Assembly (NCBI RefSeq): GCF_004804335.1
Contig: NZ_SRXY01000001.1
Location: forward strand, 868,001 to 932,000
From: Pacificoceanicola onchidii
GTDB lineage: Bacteria; Pseudomonadota; Alphaproteobacteria; Rhodobacterales; Rhodobacteraceae
DNA: 64,000 bases
Reading direction: 5' to 3'
The position numbers were made by a program, and so were the translations under genes. This document shows positions 1-8,441 of the stretch, one piece after another. The notes under the pieces were generated by a model that saw only the letters and a program-made list of their open reading frames with translations, was not told the DNA's origin and did not search any database. Numbering within the stretch: position 1 is the stretch's first letter; each line of letters begins with the position of its first letter.

Positions 1-929
1 CAGGACCCGGCGGTGAACAGCTCACCGAGCAAGGTCATGTCGCCATCCCTGGTCAGGCCCATCTGCAGACCGCCGTCGGAATGGTTGATCATGAACCGGC
101 CCTGAGGGTTGTTTTCATGGACAAAATACCACTCATTGGATGTCGCCGTGTTGACCAGTGTGAAGTAGGATCCGCCATGGTTTACCATACGGAACATCTC
201 GCGCACGGCCTGCCCCGCGCCACTGGTGTTTTCTACGGTGATCCCGGCAGTACCATCCGTGCGCTGAATGTGCAGCGCATCGGACGCGCCGCTCAGACCC
301 ATTCCAACATTGCCGCTGCTTCGGATCTGAAATGCATTTTCAGGGGCGTTGACGTGAACCCGGAAAGGCCGGGTGGTGTTCAACACGTTCTCTAAACTCA
401 CCCAGGTCGAACTCAAGTCCAGTTCGAAAGTTCGGTCAAACGCCGAGTTGCCCGTCGCCGTTTGCAGACGCAGCGCAACGCCCGAAGAGGTATCTTCTAC
501 GATGTGCATATCCGCTGCCGGAATTGTCGTGCCGAGACCAATGTCGCCATCATCCGCTACGAAAAGCGCAGCATTGGGAGCATCCCCGGCGATCTGGAAT
601 GGGAGCACCCCGGCAGTCACATCCCGAATGACAAACTCTTCGAGGCTCGTCAGGCCGGTCTCTATCGACCAGTTGCGATCGGGCAGGACAGCCAGTGACG
701 TGTCATGGAAGAGCAGTTTGAGTGCTCCGTCCTTGAGCGTTAGCGTATCCGCCCCGTAGGGTTCGCTACCATCGCAGTCACTGCCGACACACAGCTCATT
801 GCTGATGAATGAGTCATCGACCGAAAGTTCCTTTCCCTGCGCATGAGCAAATTGCCCGTGCATCGCCAGAACCAAACCGCTCATGACACCCAGAATAGCG
901 CGCAAGTGTCGCTGAACCTGAACAAACAT
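1..929 (-). CDS. secreted protein with phage-tail-fibre-like repeats (3' end cut by window edge)
   Basis: An uninterrupted minus-strand frame of about 309 codons runs off the left edge. It starts at ATG 929-927 behind an AAAGGA ribosome-binding site. The N-terminus is a signal peptide (hydrophobic stretch near residues 10-22, likely cut after AHA about residue 30). The mature part is rich in Asp, Gly and Thr. It carries units resembling the G-[ND]-[IV]-G-[LM]-G...P..LHI pattern of tail fibres and S74-type fibre proteins: DDGDIGLGTTIPAADMHI, then SGNVGMGLSGASDALHIQ. The missing C-terminus, which could hold an intramolecular chaperone or anchor, decides the family. No other phage gene is adjacent, so I infer an exported surface or extracellular protein rather than prophage. 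Function unknown. Confidence 0.75.
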   Translation of the reverse strand, partial: MFVQVQRHLRAILGVMSGLVLAMHGQFAHAQGKELSVDDSFISNELCVGSDCDGSEPYGADTLTLKDGALKLLFHDTSLAVLPDRNWSIETGLTSLEEFVIRDVTAGVLPFQIAGDAPNAALFVADDGDIGLGTTIPAADMHIVEDTSSGVALRLQTATGNSAFDRTFELDLSSTWVSLENVLNTTRPFRVHVNAPENAFQIRSSGNVGMGLSGASDALHIQRTDGTAGITVENTSGAGQAVREMFRMVNHGGSYFTLVNTATSNEWYFVHENNPQGRFMINHSDGGLQMGLTRDGDMTLLGELFTAGS

Positions 930-1101
930 CGCCAATTCCTTTCTCAAAAACGCGTGCGCCCTCAATCCGGGCATCGGGCGAAGTATGTCACAGTTCTGCG
1001 CTGGCGCAAAAAAGTTGACCCTACGCCCCTTGATCCACCTCAAAGCCAGCCTTGCGCATCCATGGTCTTGAGACGGCGAAAACACATCTCAGGAGCGCAA
1101 T

Positions 1102-1443
1102 ATGTCGTACAAAGAAAAGTTCAGCGAAACCCGGAACAATCTTCGCAATCTGCGTAAGACCATTCCCGATACATTCGGTGGATTTGTCAGTCTTGAACAG
1201 GCCGCGAGCCCGGATGGCGCTCTGTCGCACAAGCAAAAGGAACTGATTGCCCTGGGGATCGCGGTTGCTTTGCGGTGCGAAGATTGCATCACCAGCCACG
1301 TGGGCGCTTGCATTCGTGCCGGTGTTACCCGCGAAGAGGCCGCCGAAGCGCTGGGAACCGCCATTCAGATGTCTGGCGGCCCCGGGCTGATGTACGCGGC
1401 CAAGGCACTCGCTGCGTTCGACGAGTTTGCCAGCGAAACATGA
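1102..1443 (+). CDS. carboxymuconolactone decarboxylase (AhpD-like) family protein
   Basis: A 113-residue all-helical protein of the CMD/AhpD family (PF02627). The CxxC pair is at residues 55-58 (CEDC) and is followed by SHV, the CxxC...H arrangement used as a peroxidatic or disulfide site in AhpD-like members. Length matches single-domain members. AGGAGC lies about 8 bases before the ATG. The CxxC argues for a thiol-redox role rather than true carboxymuconolactone decarboxylation. Neighbours give no pathway. The stop is followed at once by a family A repeat, which may end transcription. Confidence 0.88.
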   Translation: MSYKEKFSETRNNLRNLRKTIPDTFGGFVSLEQAASPDGALSHKQKELIALGIAVALRCEDCITSHVGACIRAGVTREEAAEALGTAIQMSGGPGLMYAAKALAAFDEFASET

Positions 1444-1470
1444 CGTAGGGCGGGGTTATACCCCGCTACC
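1444..1470. repeat. dispersed palindromic repeat, family A copy 1
   Basis: The sequence reads CGTAGGGCGGGG, a short TTATA centre, then CCCCGCTACC. It begins at the base after the stop of the AhpD-like gene. The right arm is slightly degraded (CCCCGC-TACC instead of CCCCGCCCTACC). Related copies lie at 8780, 16611, 22940, 34293, 38661 and 38741. Confidence 0.8.
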
Positions 1471-1549
1471 GCCTGCGTCATCCTGCCGCGACGGGGGAGC
1501 AGGGCGCAAACGTATAACGATTATAGAATATAAAACTGAGGAATGAATC

Positions 1550-2023
1550 ATGAAATCCATCGCACTCGCCGCTCTTCTCGCCGCCGCGCCTGCCGTCGCC
1601 TTTGCCGGGGGTGTTCCGGGCCAGCATTTTGTTGAGAACTGGGATCTGGACGGGAACGGATCAGTTTCTGTCGAAGAGGCAACCGAGCGGCGCGGGAACG
1701 TGTTCCTGACATTTGATGCCGACGACAATGGTTTTCTCGATGCCGAGGAATACGCATTGTTTGACGAAGCCCGCGCCAATGACATGAAAAGCCAGGGCGG
1801 GCATGGCCGGGGCACCATGAAACGGGCTGCGGACGGGATGAAACTGGCCGCCAACGATCTCGACAAGGATGGTCTGGTCAGCCGCGACGAGTTCGTCTCA
1901 CAGGCCTCTGTCTGGATCGAGAACATGGATGAAAACGGCGACGGTGTCATCACCACTGAAGATTTTGCCATGCGGCGCGGTGGCGGCATGGGGCAAGGTC
2001 ACGGAAAGAAGCAGGGCGGCTGA
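1550..2023 (+). CDS. exported EF-hand calcium-binding protein
   Basis: 157 residues. A signal peptide (MKSIALAALLAAAPAVAFA, cleavage near residue 19-20) leads to a mature protein with four EF-hand loops: D32-E43, D56-E67, D103-E114 and D127-D138. The first three keep the full D-x-D-x-[DN]-G pattern with a terminal Glu; the fourth ends in Asp. The loops form two pairs separated by a Gly/Lys-rich linker (about 79-98), and a His/Gly/Lys-rich tail follows. A periplasmic or secreted calcium-binding or buffering role is likely. No partner gene is evident. A strong terminator follows 17 bases after the stop, so this appears to be a single-gene unit. Confidence 0.9.
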   Translation: MKSIALAALLAAAPAVAFAGGVPGQHFVENWDLDGNGSVSVEEATERRGNVFLTFDADDNGFLDAEEYALFDEARANDMKSQGGHGRGTMKRAADGMKLAANDLDKDGLVSRDEFVSQASVWIENMDENGDGVITTEDFAMRRGGGMGQGHGKKQGG

Positions 2024-2040
2024 TGCCCTCAACAAACAAA

Positions 2041-2067
2041 GGCCGGGCTTAGCGCCCGGCCTTTTTT
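2041..2067 (+). terminator. rho-independent terminator of the EF-hand gene, possibly bidirectional
   Basis: An 8-bp stem GGCCGGGC / GCCCGGCC with a 5-base loop is followed by six T. An A-rich tract (AACAAACAAA) precedes it, so it may also stop pheT transcripts arriving from the opposite strand, whose stop codon is at 2091. Confidence 0.88.
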
Positions 2068-2090
2068 AATTCGGCAAATGGAGTAACGCG

Positions 2091-4493
2091 TTACCCGCGC
2101 AGGGTTCCGCCCGTCGCCTTTTGGACCTTCTCGACAATCTTCGCGCCAACCGCTTCGATGTCCTTTTCTTTCAAGGTCTTGTCGGTCGGTTGCATACGCA
2201 CGGTGATCGCGAGAGATTTCTTGCCGTCACCGAGGCTGCCGCCCACAAATTCATCAAACACCCGAACGCTTTCGATCAGCGCCTTGTCCGCGCCCTGAGC
2301 GGCGTTGACGAGGTCGAGAGCCTGCACGGATGCATCCACCACAAAGGCAAAGTCGCGTTCAACCGGGAGCAGGTCCGAAATGTTGAGCGCGCCGCGGGTT
2401 GCCCCGGTTTTACGCGGCAACGGCACCTCCTGCGGGAAAAGAACAAAGCCAACGGCGGGTCCTTTCACATCCAGTTCGGAGAGCACTTTCGGGTGAATCT
2501 CGCCAAAGATGCCAAGCACTTTCTTCGGGCCAAGGCAGAAGACACCGTGACGGCCCGGATGCCACCACTCCGGCCCGGTGCGCATCACCTGCATCTTCGC
2601 GGGAGCGCCAATGGCAGACAAAACCGCCTCCGCGTCGGCTTTCGCATCGAACAGGTCAACCGGACGGGACGCGCCATGCACGTCTTTCGGTCCGGTGTTG
2701 CCAACCAGAATGCCTGCGACCTGCAGCGCCTGTTCGCCCGGCTCGCCGCCGGAGAAAGCCGCGCCTACCTCAAACAGCGCCAGATCGTTGAAGCCACGCG
2801 CCTGGTTGCGCGCAGCCGCCTGCAACAGGCCCGGCAGCAGCGACGGGCGCAGATGGCTCATCTCGCTGCTGATCGGGTTGGCCAGCTTCGTTGTGTCATC
2901 GCCGCCACCGAACAGCGCCGCACCGGCGCTGTCGATGAAGGAATAGGTCACGCATTCATTGTACCCCAAGGCGGCACTGGTCCGGCGCGCAATCTGTTCG
3001 CGCTTCTGCAGCGGAGACAGGATCGGCCGGGGCACGCCCGTCGTGATGCGCGGCAGCGGTTTGCCCTGCAGCTTGGTCAGAGAGGCAACCCGCGCCACCT
3101 CTTCCACAAGGTCCGCCTCACCCAGAACGTCCGGGCGCCAGCTGGGCACATGCGCCATGGTGCCTTCCATGCGGAAGCCAAGCGCGGTTAGCGTCTGACG
3201 CTGCTCTGCCTCGGGGATCTCCATGCCAACCAGCGAAATCACGCGCTTTGCATCGAGCTTGTAGGCCCGGCTCACATCCGGCACCGCGCCCGCGACAACA
3301 ACCTCCGACGGCTCGCCGCCGCAGAGATCAAGGATCATCCGCGTGGCATCGTCCATCGCCTGCATGTTGTAGCCCGGATCGATCCCGCGTTCGTTCCGGT
3401 AACGCGCATCGGAATTGATCTTGAGTGCGCGCCCGGTGGTCGCGATCTGAACATTGTCCCAAAAGGCCGCTTCAAGGAACACATCCACGGTCTCATCAGT
3501 ACAGCCCGTCTCGAGGCCGCCCATGATCCCGCCAATGGATTCGACACCTTTGTCGTCGGAGATGACCACTTGCCCCGCGCTGAACGCGTAGGTCTTCTCA
3601 TCGAGGCCAACGAGGTTCTGGCCATCCTCTGCGCGATGAATGCGCAGCCCACCCTGCACCTTGGCGGCGTCGAAGACGTGCAGCGGGCGGTTCCGGTCAA
3701 AGGTGAAGAAGTTGGTGACATCCACCAGCTTCGAAATCGGACGCAGGCCAATCGCACGCAGGCGATCCTGCAACCACGCCGGGCTCGGCCCGTTCTGAAC
3801 GCCGCGGATCAGACGTCCGGCAAAGACATGACAGCCGCCCTCCCCGGCGGTGTCCTCGTCAATTGTCACGCTGATCGGACAGGGGAACGCGCCGGAAACG
3901 CGCTCTTCTTTCAGCGGCTTGAGCGTGCCGAGGCCCCGTGCCGCCAAGTCCCGTGCCACACCATGCACGCCCAATGCATCGGGCCGGTTCGGCGTGATGG
4001 CAATCTCGATCACCGGATCGACCTTGGCCGGATCATTCTCTGCCAGCCAGTCGACAAAGGTCTGGCCAACGTCACCGGACGGCAATTCGATAATGCCGTT
4101 GTGCTCGTCCGACAGCTCCAGCTCACGCTCGGACGCCATCATACCATGCGATTCCACACCCCGGATGTTGCCCACGGACAACGTCACATCGATGCCCGGC
4201 ACGTAGTCGCCCGGCTTGGCCAGAACCACGGTGATCCCTTCGCGCGCATTCGGCGCGCCGCAGACGATCTGCTTTTCGCCTTCGTCGGTCATCACCCGGC
4301 ACACGCGCAGGCGATCCGCATCGGGATGCTGCTCGGCGCCGACAACCTTGGCCAGGGTAAAGGCCTTCAGCTTCTCGCCCGGGTTTTCAACGCCTTCGAC
4401 CTCGAGGCCAAGGTCCGTCAACGCCTCTGCGATCTCATCGACGGAGGCGGTGGTGTCGAGGTGCTCTTTCAGCCAGGAGAGGGTGAATTTCAT
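2091..4493 (-). CDS. pheT: phenylalanine--tRNA ligase beta subunit
   Basis: 800 residues, full length for the bacterial beta subunit that pairs with PheS in the alpha2beta2 enzyme charging tRNA-Phe. An N-terminal EMAP/OB tRNA-binding domain (about 39-150, with HPDADRLRVC) is followed by the B3/B4 editing region, B5 and the C-terminal FDX anticodon-binding domain (about 705-800, with LLPVERDFAFVVD). I chose ATG 4493-4491 because MKFTLSWLKEH is the conserved start; the open frame extends 33 codons further upstream without similarity. Unusually, pheS is not directly upstream. The two genes are 1.9 kb apart with a halogenase on the opposite strand between them, so pheT must have its own promoter within about 4494-4651. 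Confidence 0.97.
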   Translation of the reverse strand: MKFTLSWLKEHLDTTASVDEIAEALTDLGLEVEGVENPGEKLKAFTLAKVVGAEQHPDADRLRVCRVMTDEGEKQIVCGAPNAREGITVVLAKPGDYVPGIDVTLSVGNIRGVESHGMMASERELELSDEHNGIIELPSGDVGQTFVDWLAENDPAKVDPVIEIAITPNRPDALGVHGVARDLAARGLGTLKPLKEERVSGAFPCPISVTIDEDTAGEGGCHVFAGRLIRGVQNGPSPAWLQDRLRAIGLRPISKLVDVTNFFTFDRNRPLHVFDAAKVQGGLRIHRAEDGQNLVGLDEKTYAFSAGQVVISDDKGVESIGGIMGGLETGCTDETVDVFLEAAFWDNVQIATTGRALKINSDARYRNERGIDPGYNMQAMDDATRMILDLCGGEPSEVVVAGAVPDVSRAYKLDAKRVISLVGMEIPEAEQRQTLTALGFRMEGTMAHVPSWRPDVLGEADLVEEVARVASLTKLQGKPLPRITTGVPRPILSPLQKREQIARRTSAALGYNECVTYSFIDSAGAALFGGGDDTTKLANPISSEMSHLRPSLLPGLLQAAARNQARGFNDLALFEVGAAFSGGEPGEQALQVAGILVGNTGPKDVHGASRPVDLFDAKADAEAVLSAIGAPAKMQVMRTGPEWWHPGRHGVFCLGPKKVLGIFGEIHPKVLSELDVKGPAVGFVLFPQEVPLPRKTGATRGALNISDLLPVERDFAFVVDASVQALDLVNAAQGADKALIESVRVFDEFVGGSLGDGKKSLAITVRMQPTDKTLKEKDIEAVGAKIVEKVQKATGGTLRG

Positions 4494-4651
4494 GCCAAAA
4501 ATCCCAAGGTCCGTACGGTTTGGCGCAGTCCATACCGGAACCCCCGTCCAAGGGAAAGCCCAAGCCCGCCTTGGAACGCTTGGAAAACGCAAAGCCTCGC
4601 CGTAGGCTTGACGTTAGGGAAAACAAGAGGCCAGCGGGGAGCGAGCACAAC

Positions 4652-6268
4652 ATGGCGAAACCCATCACTTCCATCACCATCGTCGGCGGCGGCACGGCGG
4701 GCTGGCTTGCGGGCACGCTTCTGCGCAGCAAGGTCGGCAGCCGCATCAAGATCACCCTGATCGAAAGCCCCAATGTGCCAACCGTGGGCGTGGGCGAGGC
4801 CACCGTTCCGCATATGCCGGTCACGATCAAGGACATGGGGATCGACGAGCAGGAGTTCTTTCGCCGCTGCAATGCCTCGTTCAAAATGGGCGTGATGTTC
4901 CGGGGCTGGAATGTCGATCACAAGGGCAAGCCGATCGACTACATGAACCCTTTCACCTCCGCCCCGGCGTTGAACGGGGTCGACATAGGCTACCACTTCC
5001 GCACCTATGGCGCGGGCAAGCGGGATTACATCCAATCCTTTTCGCCGCTGATTGACTTGCTGAACGCGCACAAGTGCCCGATCTCCTTCAACGGCAAGGA
5101 CGATCCCATGCCCAAGGCCGGTTATGCCTATCACCTTGACGCGGGCAAGTTTGCCGGGCTTCTGGCCGAGACAGGCCGCGCGCGCGGTGTCGAGCATATC
5201 CTCGCGGATGTGGATGATGTCGAACTGGACGAGCGGGGCTATGTCGCGGCGCTGCAGTTGCGCGATCACGGGCGGCACCCGGTCGATCTCGTGATTGACT
5301 GTACCGGTTTCAAAGGTCTGGTCATTCGCGGCGCTTTGGATGAGCCGTTCGAGGACTACGGGGAATATCTCGGCAATGACCGCGCCATGGCCCTGCCAAT
5401 CCCCCATGTTGATCCGATGAAACTGCCCGCGGCGACCTCTTCATCTGCGCTTGGCGCAGGTTGGGTCTGGAACGTGCCTTTGTTCAATCGTGTTGGTACC
5501 GGCTACGTCTTTTCCTCCGCCCACCGCACCGATGATCAAGCGCGGGACGAGTTCCTGGCGCACCTCGGCAGCCGCGCCCCCGACGGCGCAGAACCGCGCG
5601 TCATCCCGATCCGCGTCGGGCGTTCACGTCGGGCCTGGGTCAAGAACTGTATCGCCCTGGGCCTCTCCGGCGGGTTTATCGAGCCCCTGGAATCGACGGC
5701 AATCCACATGATCGACATGGGTTTGCGCTGGCTGCTGCGCTACTTCCCGGACAGCGATTACGACGCCGCCACGATCAACCGCTACAACCAGATTTCCGAC
5801 AGCATGTTCAACGAAGTGCGCGATTTCATCTGCCTGCACTACCTGCTCGGCAATCGCACGGATGATCCCTATTGGATCGATGCACGCACTCAGTTGAAGG
5901 TGCCGGACAGCCTTGCCGCGAATCTCGACGTCTGGAAACGCCGCCTTCCGGGGCCATTGGATTTGCAGACGGTCCACCTCTTTGGTCACCAGACGTTCCA
6001 GGCCGTCCTGCTTGGCAAACGTGTTTATGAGCAGGGCTTTGGCGAGCCTGAATTCAACGTGGCGCAAGGGCTTTCTGAAAAACCCTGGAAAGAGTTCCTG
6101 CGCCAAACCGCCGCCCGCAACATCGCCACGGTCAAACACAAGGCGGATCACCGCACCATGCTGCTTGCTTTGCGAGGTGAGTTGAAGCCGGGTCAGAAGG
6201 CTGCCAGCCTTCCCGGGGTAGCGCCGCCGTCCAAAGAGGAAATGGACGCCGAACCGATGCTGTTCTGA
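4652..6268 (+). CDS. flavin-dependent (tryptophan-type) halogenase
   Basis: 538 residues, PF04820 family. Motifs are complete. The FAD loop is G12-G-G-T-A-G17. The lysine thought to carry hypohalous acid or a chloramine in PrnA/RebH is matched by K78 (NASFK). The halogenase signature W-x-W-x-[IV]-P is WVWNVP at 271-276. The glutamate region is GFIEPLEST at 341-349. Such enzymes use FADH2, O2 and halide to halogenate an aromatic ring, and need a flavin reductase partner. None is adjacent, and there is no NRPS or PKS nearby. The start is ATG 4652 behind GGGGAG; the frame is open further upstream. Indole or tryptophan is only a family-level guess at substrate. It converges on pheS and is divergent from pheT. 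Confidence 0.92.
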   Translation: MAKPITSITIVGGGTAGWLAGTLLRSKVGSRIKITLIESPNVPTVGVGEATVPHMPVTIKDMGIDEQEFFRRCNASFKMGVMFRGWNVDHKGKPIDYMNPFTSAPALNGVDIGYHFRTYGAGKRDYIQSFSPLIDLLNAHKCPISFNGKDDPMPKAGYAYHLDAGKFAGLLAETGRARGVEHILADVDDVELDERGYVAALQLRDHGRHPVDLVIDCTGFKGLVIRGALDEPFEDYGEYLGNDRAMALPIPHVDPMKLPAATSSSALGAGWVWNVPLFNRVGTGYVFSSAHRTDDQARDEFLAHLGSRAPDGAEPRVIPIRVGRSRRAWVKNCIALGLSGGFIEPLESTAIHMIDMGLRWLLRYFPDSDYDAATINRYNQISDSMFNEVRDFICLHYLLGNRTDDPYWIDARTQLKVPDSLAANLDVWKRRLPGPLDLQTVHLFGHQTFQAVLLGKRVYEQGFGEPEFNVAQGLSEKPWKEFLRQTAARNIATVKHKADHRTMLLALRGELKPGQKAASLPGVAPPSKEEMDAEPMLF

Positions 6269-6298
6269 ACCGGTCAACCGGGTTCCACAGCGCTCTCG

Positions 6299-6357
6299 TT
6301 TCTTTGTGCCACAAATATCCCGGGGAGGCGCAGCTTGCTGCGTCGGGGCAGCGCCCC
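6299..6357. repeat. dispersed repeat, family B copy 1
   Basis: It begins TTTCTTTGTGCC, continues AAATATCCCGGGGAGGCGCAGC, broken by a small CGCAGC-TTG-CTGCG hairpin, and ends with GGGGCAGCGCCCC. The same order of elements recurs at 42275-42334 with a few substitutions. It lies between the convergent halogenase and pheS stops. Confidence 0.75.
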
Positions 6358-6363
6358 AAAGCA

Positions 6364-6409
6364 AACGCGCCGCCAAAGGCGGCGCGTTGGTCGCCGTGCA
6401 ACTGCACGG
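6364..6409. terminator. tandem GC-rich hairpins between convergent genes
   Basis: Hairpin 1 has an 11-bp perfect stem, AACGCGCCGCC (6364-6374) and its complement (6378-6388), with loop AAA. Hairpin 2 has a 7-bp stem CCGTGCA / TGCACGG (6394-6409). They sit between the halogenase stop (6268) and the pheS stop (6428), where transcripts from both strands should end. There is no T tract, so classical intrinsic termination is uncertain. Confidence 0.5.
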
Positions 6410-6427
6410 TGAAACCTCTGTTCTGAC

Positions 6428-7501
6428 TTACCGCGACAAGCCGCCATGCAGCGTCGGCACGTCCAAAGACGCAAAGCCGTAGTGCCGAAGCCAGCGCAAG
6501 TCAGAGGCAAAGAAGGCGCGCAGGTCCGGGATACCGTATTTCAGCATGGCGATCCGGTCGATGCCCATGCCAAAGGCAAAGCCCTGCCATTCGTCCGGGT
6601 TCACACCCGCAGCCCGAAGAACCTTCGGGTGCACCATGCCGGAGCCAAGCACTTCCAGCCAGCCGTCGCCCTCGCCGATCTTCAGCTGCCCGCCTTCCCA
6701 GGAACACTGGATGTCCACCTCGGCAGACGGCTCCGTGAAGGGGAAGTGCGAGGCGCGGAAGCGGGTCTTGATCCCGTCGATCTCGAAAAAGGCGGAAAAG
6801 AACTCTTCCAGCACCCATTTGAGGTTCGCCATGGAGATGTCCTTGTCAATGGCAAGGCCTTCGACCTGGTGGAACATCGGCGTGTGCGTCTGGTCATAGT
6901 CCGCGCGATAGACGCGGCCCGGCGCAATAATGCGGCACGGCGCGCCGTTGGCTTCCATGTGGCGGATCTGAACTGGCGAGGTATGCGTGCGCAGCACATG
7001 CGGCGGACGATTGTCCCCCTCGGCGCGGTGCATGTAGAACGTGTCCATCTCGGCGCGCGCCGGATGGTGGCCCGGAATGTTCAGCGCATCGAAGTTGTAC
7101 CAGTCGCTGTCCACCTGCGGCCCTTCGGCCACGGCAAAACCCATATCGGCAAAAATCGCTGTGACCTCTTCGGTCACCTGGCTGACCGGGTGAATGCTGC
7201 CCTGGCGCTGGGTGCGCACCGGCAGGGTCACGTCGAGCCATTCCGCCTTGAGACGCTCATTCAGCGCAGCATCAGCAAGCGCGGCTTTCTTGGCCGCCAA
7301 AGCAGCGTTGATCTCATCCTTCAGCGCGTTCAGTGCCGGGCCGGCGATCTGACGCTCTTCGGGGGTCATCTTCCCCAGCTCGCGCATTTTCAGGCTGATC
7401 TCGCCCTTCTTGCCCACGGCGGCGAGGCGCAAGGCCTCCAGCCCGGCCTCATCCGAGGCTTCACCAATGGCGGCAATGTACTTATCGCGCAGATCCTGCA
7501 T
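6428..7501 (-). CDS. pheS: phenylalanine--tRNA ligase alpha subunit
   Basis: 357 residues, the catalytic alpha subunit. An N-terminal coiled-coil arm that contacts tRNA (about 1-90) is followed by the class II core. Motif 2 is visible ([26 protein letters not shown], near 188-213), as is motif 3 ([19 protein letters not shown], near 318-336). It converges with the halogenase, and the pheT start lies 1.9 kb downstream, so the usual pheST co-transcription is broken here. rpmI-rplT, which in E. coli lie upstream in the same operon, are about 5.4 kb upstream. The C-terminus (LHGGLSR) runs slightly beyond the usual end near the dimerisation helix. Confidence 0.97.
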   Translation of the reverse strand: MQDLRDKYIAAIGEASDEAGLEALRLAAVGKKGEISLKMRELGKMTPEERQIAGPALNALKDEINAALAAKKAALADAALNERLKAEWLDVTLPVRTQRQGSIHPVSQVTEEVTAIFADMGFAVAEGPQVDSDWYNFDALNIPGHHPARAEMDTFYMHRAEGDNRPPHVLRTHTSPVQIRHMEANGAPCRIIAPGRVYRADYDQTHTPMFHQVEGLAIDKDISMANLKWVLEEFFSAFFEIDGIKTRFRASHFPFTEPSAEVDIQCSWEGGQLKIGEGDGWLEVLGSGMVHPKVLRAAGVNPDEWQGFAFGMGIDRIAMLKYGIPDLRAFFASDLRWLRHYGFASLDVPTLHGGLSR

Positions 7502-7591
7502 CTTACCTTACTCCGCATCGCGTCTCAGCGTCGGAGGGGAGTTACCACAGGAGGGCCGGAATGCAAGCGGCGACGGAAGCGCAGGGCGGCT

Positions 7592-8182
7592 TCAGCGCAC
7601 ACCCCGACAATAGCGCAACTGCTGCTGGTACACGAGGGAACGCTCGCCAACCTCGGATGAGACCCGCAGAAGCCATGCCTTGCCGTTGTAAGACCCACGA
7701 CGATAGCCGGTGCGCCCTTCGTGATAGGCAAGGTAGTGCGATCGTGCGTCGCTCAGAGGAATGCCAAGCTGATCACGCGATTGCGCCATGTACCAGCCCA
7801 TGAAATCCGTCGCATCGCGAATGTTGTCGCGCCGCGCGTTCCGCTTGCCGGTATCGCGAAGATACTCTTTCCACGTGCCGTCCAGCGCCTGGCTGTAGCC
7901 ATAGGCCGAGCTTTGCCGCCCAACGGGAATCACGCCGAGTTTGTATCGCAGCGGCGTGCGCGCATCGGAGACAAATTTGCTCTCCTGATAGATCGTCGCC
8001 ATCTGTACGTGGACCGGGACGCCCCATTTGCGCTCAGCCGCCTTGAACGCGGACAGATAGCCACGCCGCTGTTTCAGGATCGAACACGCATTATCAAGAT
8101 CGCGTGGTGCCTTGCCGGATCCGCCGCCGCCGCAGGACGCCGCCAGAAGTACGATCACCAACGCGCGAAGCCACTTGCTCAT
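7592..8182 (-). CDS. transglycosylase SLT-domain lipoprotein
   Basis: 196 residues. A lipoprotein signal peptide ends with lipobox LAASC, so Cys17 should be lipidated. The linker GGGGSG follows, then a lysozyme-like SLT fold (about 45-190). The probable catalytic glutamate is E67 in IYQESKF, followed by YGYSQALDGTW and YLAYHEG. This is the compact alphaproteobacterial SLT type. It should cleave peptidoglycan glycan strands at the periplasmic face of a membrane. The gene is monocistronic between pheS (91 bases downstream) and the divergent hspQ. Confidence 0.87.
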   Translation of the reverse strand: MSKWLRALVIVLLAASCGGGGSGKAPRDLDNACSILKQRRGYLSAFKAAERKWGVPVHVQMATIYQESKFVSDARTPLRYKLGVIPVGRQSSAYGYSQALDGTWKEYLRDTGKRNARRDNIRDATDFMGWYMAQSRDQLGIPLSDARSHYLAYHEGRTGYRRGSYNGKAWLLRVSSEVGERSLVYQQQLRYCRGVR

Positions 8183-8385
8183 CTGCCTCTCGCCTTTTGT
8201 TTGTTGGACTATTTGTAGTCTCTTGGCCCCATCTTAGTGGAAACCTGTCGGCGATGAAATGACATTTCCGCGCGTCGGCAAGAGTGTGCAACGCACGGTG
8301 CCCCCCCTTGCGCTCGACAGGGAATCGCGCTTGTCTCTCAGACTGTTGGTAACCGCTTCACAGAGTGTTTCCGGCGAATTTGTGT

Positions 8386-8413
8386 CCTGAAGTTGGACTC
8401 TTCGCCCCAATTC
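8386..8413 (+). promoter_or_regulatory. candidate RpoH (sigma-32) promoter of hspQ
   Basis: CCTGAAG (8386-8392) and CCCCAATTC (8405-8413) are separated by 12 bases. This resembles the heat-shock consensus CTTGAA-N11-14-CCCCATNT. Transcription would start about 8-10 bases downstream, giving a short leader before the hspQ ATG at 8442. The element lies in front of a known heat-shock family gene. Confidence 0.45.
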
Positions 8414-8441
8414 AATGTAAATTGGCCATGAGAGGTATGTC

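Noticed and set aside
2121-3191. Long plus-strand frame of 356 codons opposite pheT
   Set aside because: It is the antisense of the well-conserved pheT gene and has a biased residue composition (Arg/Gln/His rich) without similarity to a known family; long antisense frames are expected in GC-rich DNA.
3570-4760. 396-codon plus-strand frame across pheT and the halogenase start
   Set aside because: It overlaps two certain genes, and its translation is low-complexity, as expected for an antisense frame.
6269-7600. pheM/leader peptide and attenuator before pheS
   Set aside because: The 90 bases upstream of pheS show no Phe-rich short frame or terminator/antiterminator pair.
6446-7660. 404-codon plus-strand frame opposite pheS
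   Set aside because: Antisense to a clear gene; no motif in the translation.
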